From Archilochus colubris (Eukaryota > Chordata > Aves > Apodiformes > Trochilidae), in NCBI GenBank assembly GCA_023079485.1, contig CM041092.1, forward strand, positions 3,429,127 to 3,493,126: a stretch of DNA of 64,000 bases, written 5' to 3'. The notes under the pieces were generated by a model that worked only from the letters and a program-made list of their open reading frames with translations, was not told the origin of the DNA and did no database searches. How positions within the stretch are numbered: position 1 is the stretch's first letter; each line of letters begins with the position of its first letter. A program made the translations under genes and the position numbers. This document shows, one piece after another, positions 62,516 to 64,000 of this stretch.

Positions 62516-63441
62516 AATTTGGCACTAGAAGGTATGAAAGTGGTTGGAGTTACCTGGCAGTGAGTTTGGAGACTCATTTTTGGATGCAGCCCAGTAGTGT
62601 GCTGCTACCTCAAAGACAGACACAGGTTCAGCAACACCATGACCATGAAAATCTCTGCTGCCCCACACCTCTCCCTGGGGAAAGGATTTTATCCTAACCC
62701 ACCAAATTCCTTTGGGAATGGTGGAAACAACCAGGCAAGGAGAAGAGAGCAATGGATAAACTCCCAGTCTTGGTGGTCTAGGACACAAAGAAAGAGCTAA
62801 TATCCAAATTTAAACGGAATAAGCTCTTTTCAGCCCATCAAACCACTACAGGAACACAAGCATCCTTCTGGCTTTGTGAATAGGTGGTGATAACTACAAA
62901 CTGAGGTGTCAAGTAATTATGTAGCCTGCGAGTTTAAAGTGAAATCCCCTCTGTAAAGCGAGTTAAACTCAAATTTTAAGTTATTTTGTATTAATTTTCA
63001 TATGTTTGGGCACTGAAGTATTCCTAAAACCATTTTCACTGAAGCCTGAATTCCAGCTAATGAGAAGAATTTCACATGCAAACAATCTTCGACTGTTCAG
63101 AAATATTCTCACTAATTATCTTCTTTTACTTATACAACGAACATTTGTAAAATTATGTACAGAAACATCGCCAAGATTTTAATACTGTCAGCCTCATGAA
63201 TCCATCCTGACAGATGATACAGGCAAACCACTAAATGGGGGAACTTGGCCTGGAATTTCAGCTATGTGGAGAGACCTGAAGTTTTTTAGAAGTCTTCCTT
63301 ATTTTAAAATGCTTCTAAAGATCAACAAGCCTCCACAATCCTGTTGGAAATCAAACTTTTGAGGCTAGCAAAAATAATGTGATGGTTGTATAATGAGGCC
63401 ACTAATTACCTAGAGGTAATGTACCAAATTTTTCATGGATT
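62516..63441. other. Non-coding stretch
   Basis: AT-rich. An inverted pair GAGTTTAA (62930-62937) and TTAAACTC (62963-62970) is present, at a spacing where chance matches are common. Nothing else recognised. Confidence 0.5.
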
Positions 63442-63929
63442 AAGGGGAAAAGAGAAGAAAAAAGAAGAAAAGGAAAAAGAGAAGAAAAAGGAAAAAGAGA
63501 AGAAAAAGGAAAAAGAGAAGAAAAAGGAAAAAGAGAAGAAAAAGGAAAAAGAGAAGAAAAAGGAAAAAGAAAAAGGAAAAAGAGAAGAAAAAGGAAAAAG
63601 AAAAAGGAAAAAGAAAAAGGAAAAAGAGAAGAAAAAGGAAAAAGAGAAGAAAAAGGAAAAAGAGAAGAAAAAGGAAAAAGAGAAGAAAAAGGAAAAAGAG
63701 AAGAAAAAGGAAAAAGAGAGAAAAAGGAAAAAGAGAAGAAAAAGGAAAAAGAGAAGAAAAAGGAAAAAGAGAAGAAAAAGGAAAAAGAGAAGAAAAAGGA
63801 AAAGGAAGAAAAAGGAAAAGGAAGAAAAAGGAAAAGGAAGAAAAAGGAAAAGGAAGAAGGAAAAAAAAGGAAAAAGGAAAAGGAAGAAAAAGGAAAAGGA
63901 AGAAAAAGGAAAAGGAAGAAAAAGGAAAA
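63442..63929 (+). repeat. 488-base polypurine minisatellite
   Basis: No pyrimidine occurs on the plus strand from 63442 to 63929. The left two thirds are built of an 18-base unit, GAAGAAAAAGGAAAAAGA, with about 16 GAGAAG junctions and occasional 12-base short units. From about 63797 the unit changes to 16 bases, GGAAAAGGAAGAAAAA. The overlapping minus-strand frames of 184 and 193 codons (Phe/Ser/Leu repeats) are by-products of the tract. A homopurine mirror-rich run of this length is a strong candidate for triplex DNA and length instability. Confidence 0.97.
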
Positions 63930-64000
63930 TGGAAAAGAAAAAGAGGAAATGGTTTTCATCCCTCCAGTTAGCTTTACTTTCAAGCAATCTTTGTCTTATC
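63930..64000. other. Right flank of the minisatellite
   Basis: A degraded A/G margin up to about 63949, then ordinary single-copy sequence to the window end. Confidence 0.6.

Noticed and set aside
62930..62970. Inverted pair GAGTTTAA/TTAAACTC
   Set aside because: An 8-base pair at this spacing is common by chance, and the surrounding sequence adds no support.
63402..63987. Two long minus-strand frames of 193 and 184 codons
   Set aside because: They consist almost wholly of Phe/Ser/Leu repeats read from the polypurine minisatellite in two phases.

Overview
This window looks like non-coding DNA from a bird nuclear genome. The diagnostic evidence is about a dozen CR1 LINE fragments. They carry the avian CR1 3' end: a GGTTGGA...GATGATCTTTAAGGTCCC-type block, then TTCCAACCCAAACCATTCTATGA and a short ATTCTATG-type terminal repeat instead of a poly(A) tail. 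CR1 also occurs in crocodilians and turtles, but the near-consensus copies here look avian. The order within birds cannot be decided by reading. I found no protein-coding exon, tRNA, rRNA, CRISPR or prokaryotic-style operon. The open frames are short, low in complexity, or run through CR1 and simple repeats. The window is best described as a gene desert or the inside of a very large intron. Layout: 0-15 kb holds scattered CR1 3' ends (127, 1718, 1996, 9788, 11321, 14905) in AT-rich single-copy sequence, with an 18-bp perfect palindrome at 4224. 15-28 kb is almost free of recognisable transposons and includes two segments that look like conserved non-coding elements (17455-17700 and 26041-26290). 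28-37 kb holds a CR1 end, a 19-bp AAT/ATT hairpin (32179-32219), a polypurine tract and a nested pair of CR1 elements (36240-37268). 37-48 kb has a 48-bp tandem duplication, A-rich tracts, a strong G-quadruplex motif (43533-43564), a small CpG-dense patch (45761-46290) and a candidate regulatory segment around an 18-bp palindrome (47400-47900). 48-61 kb has four CR1 copies, one of them weak, a CA/TA microsatellite, a MYB-site-like cluster (52741-52810), three consecutive hairpins (54696-54740), a 29-base poly(A) run and a 148-base polypyrimidine tract (59187-59334). 61-64 kb has two abutting palindromes (62490-62515) and ends in a 488-base uninterrupted polypurine minisatellite (63442-63929). 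No set of genes acts together here. The interest lies in repeat history, DNA structures and possible long-range regulatory elements. All conserved-element calls are judgements from base composition and motifs and have not been tested by alignment. I found no undescribed biological system that the sequence supports.
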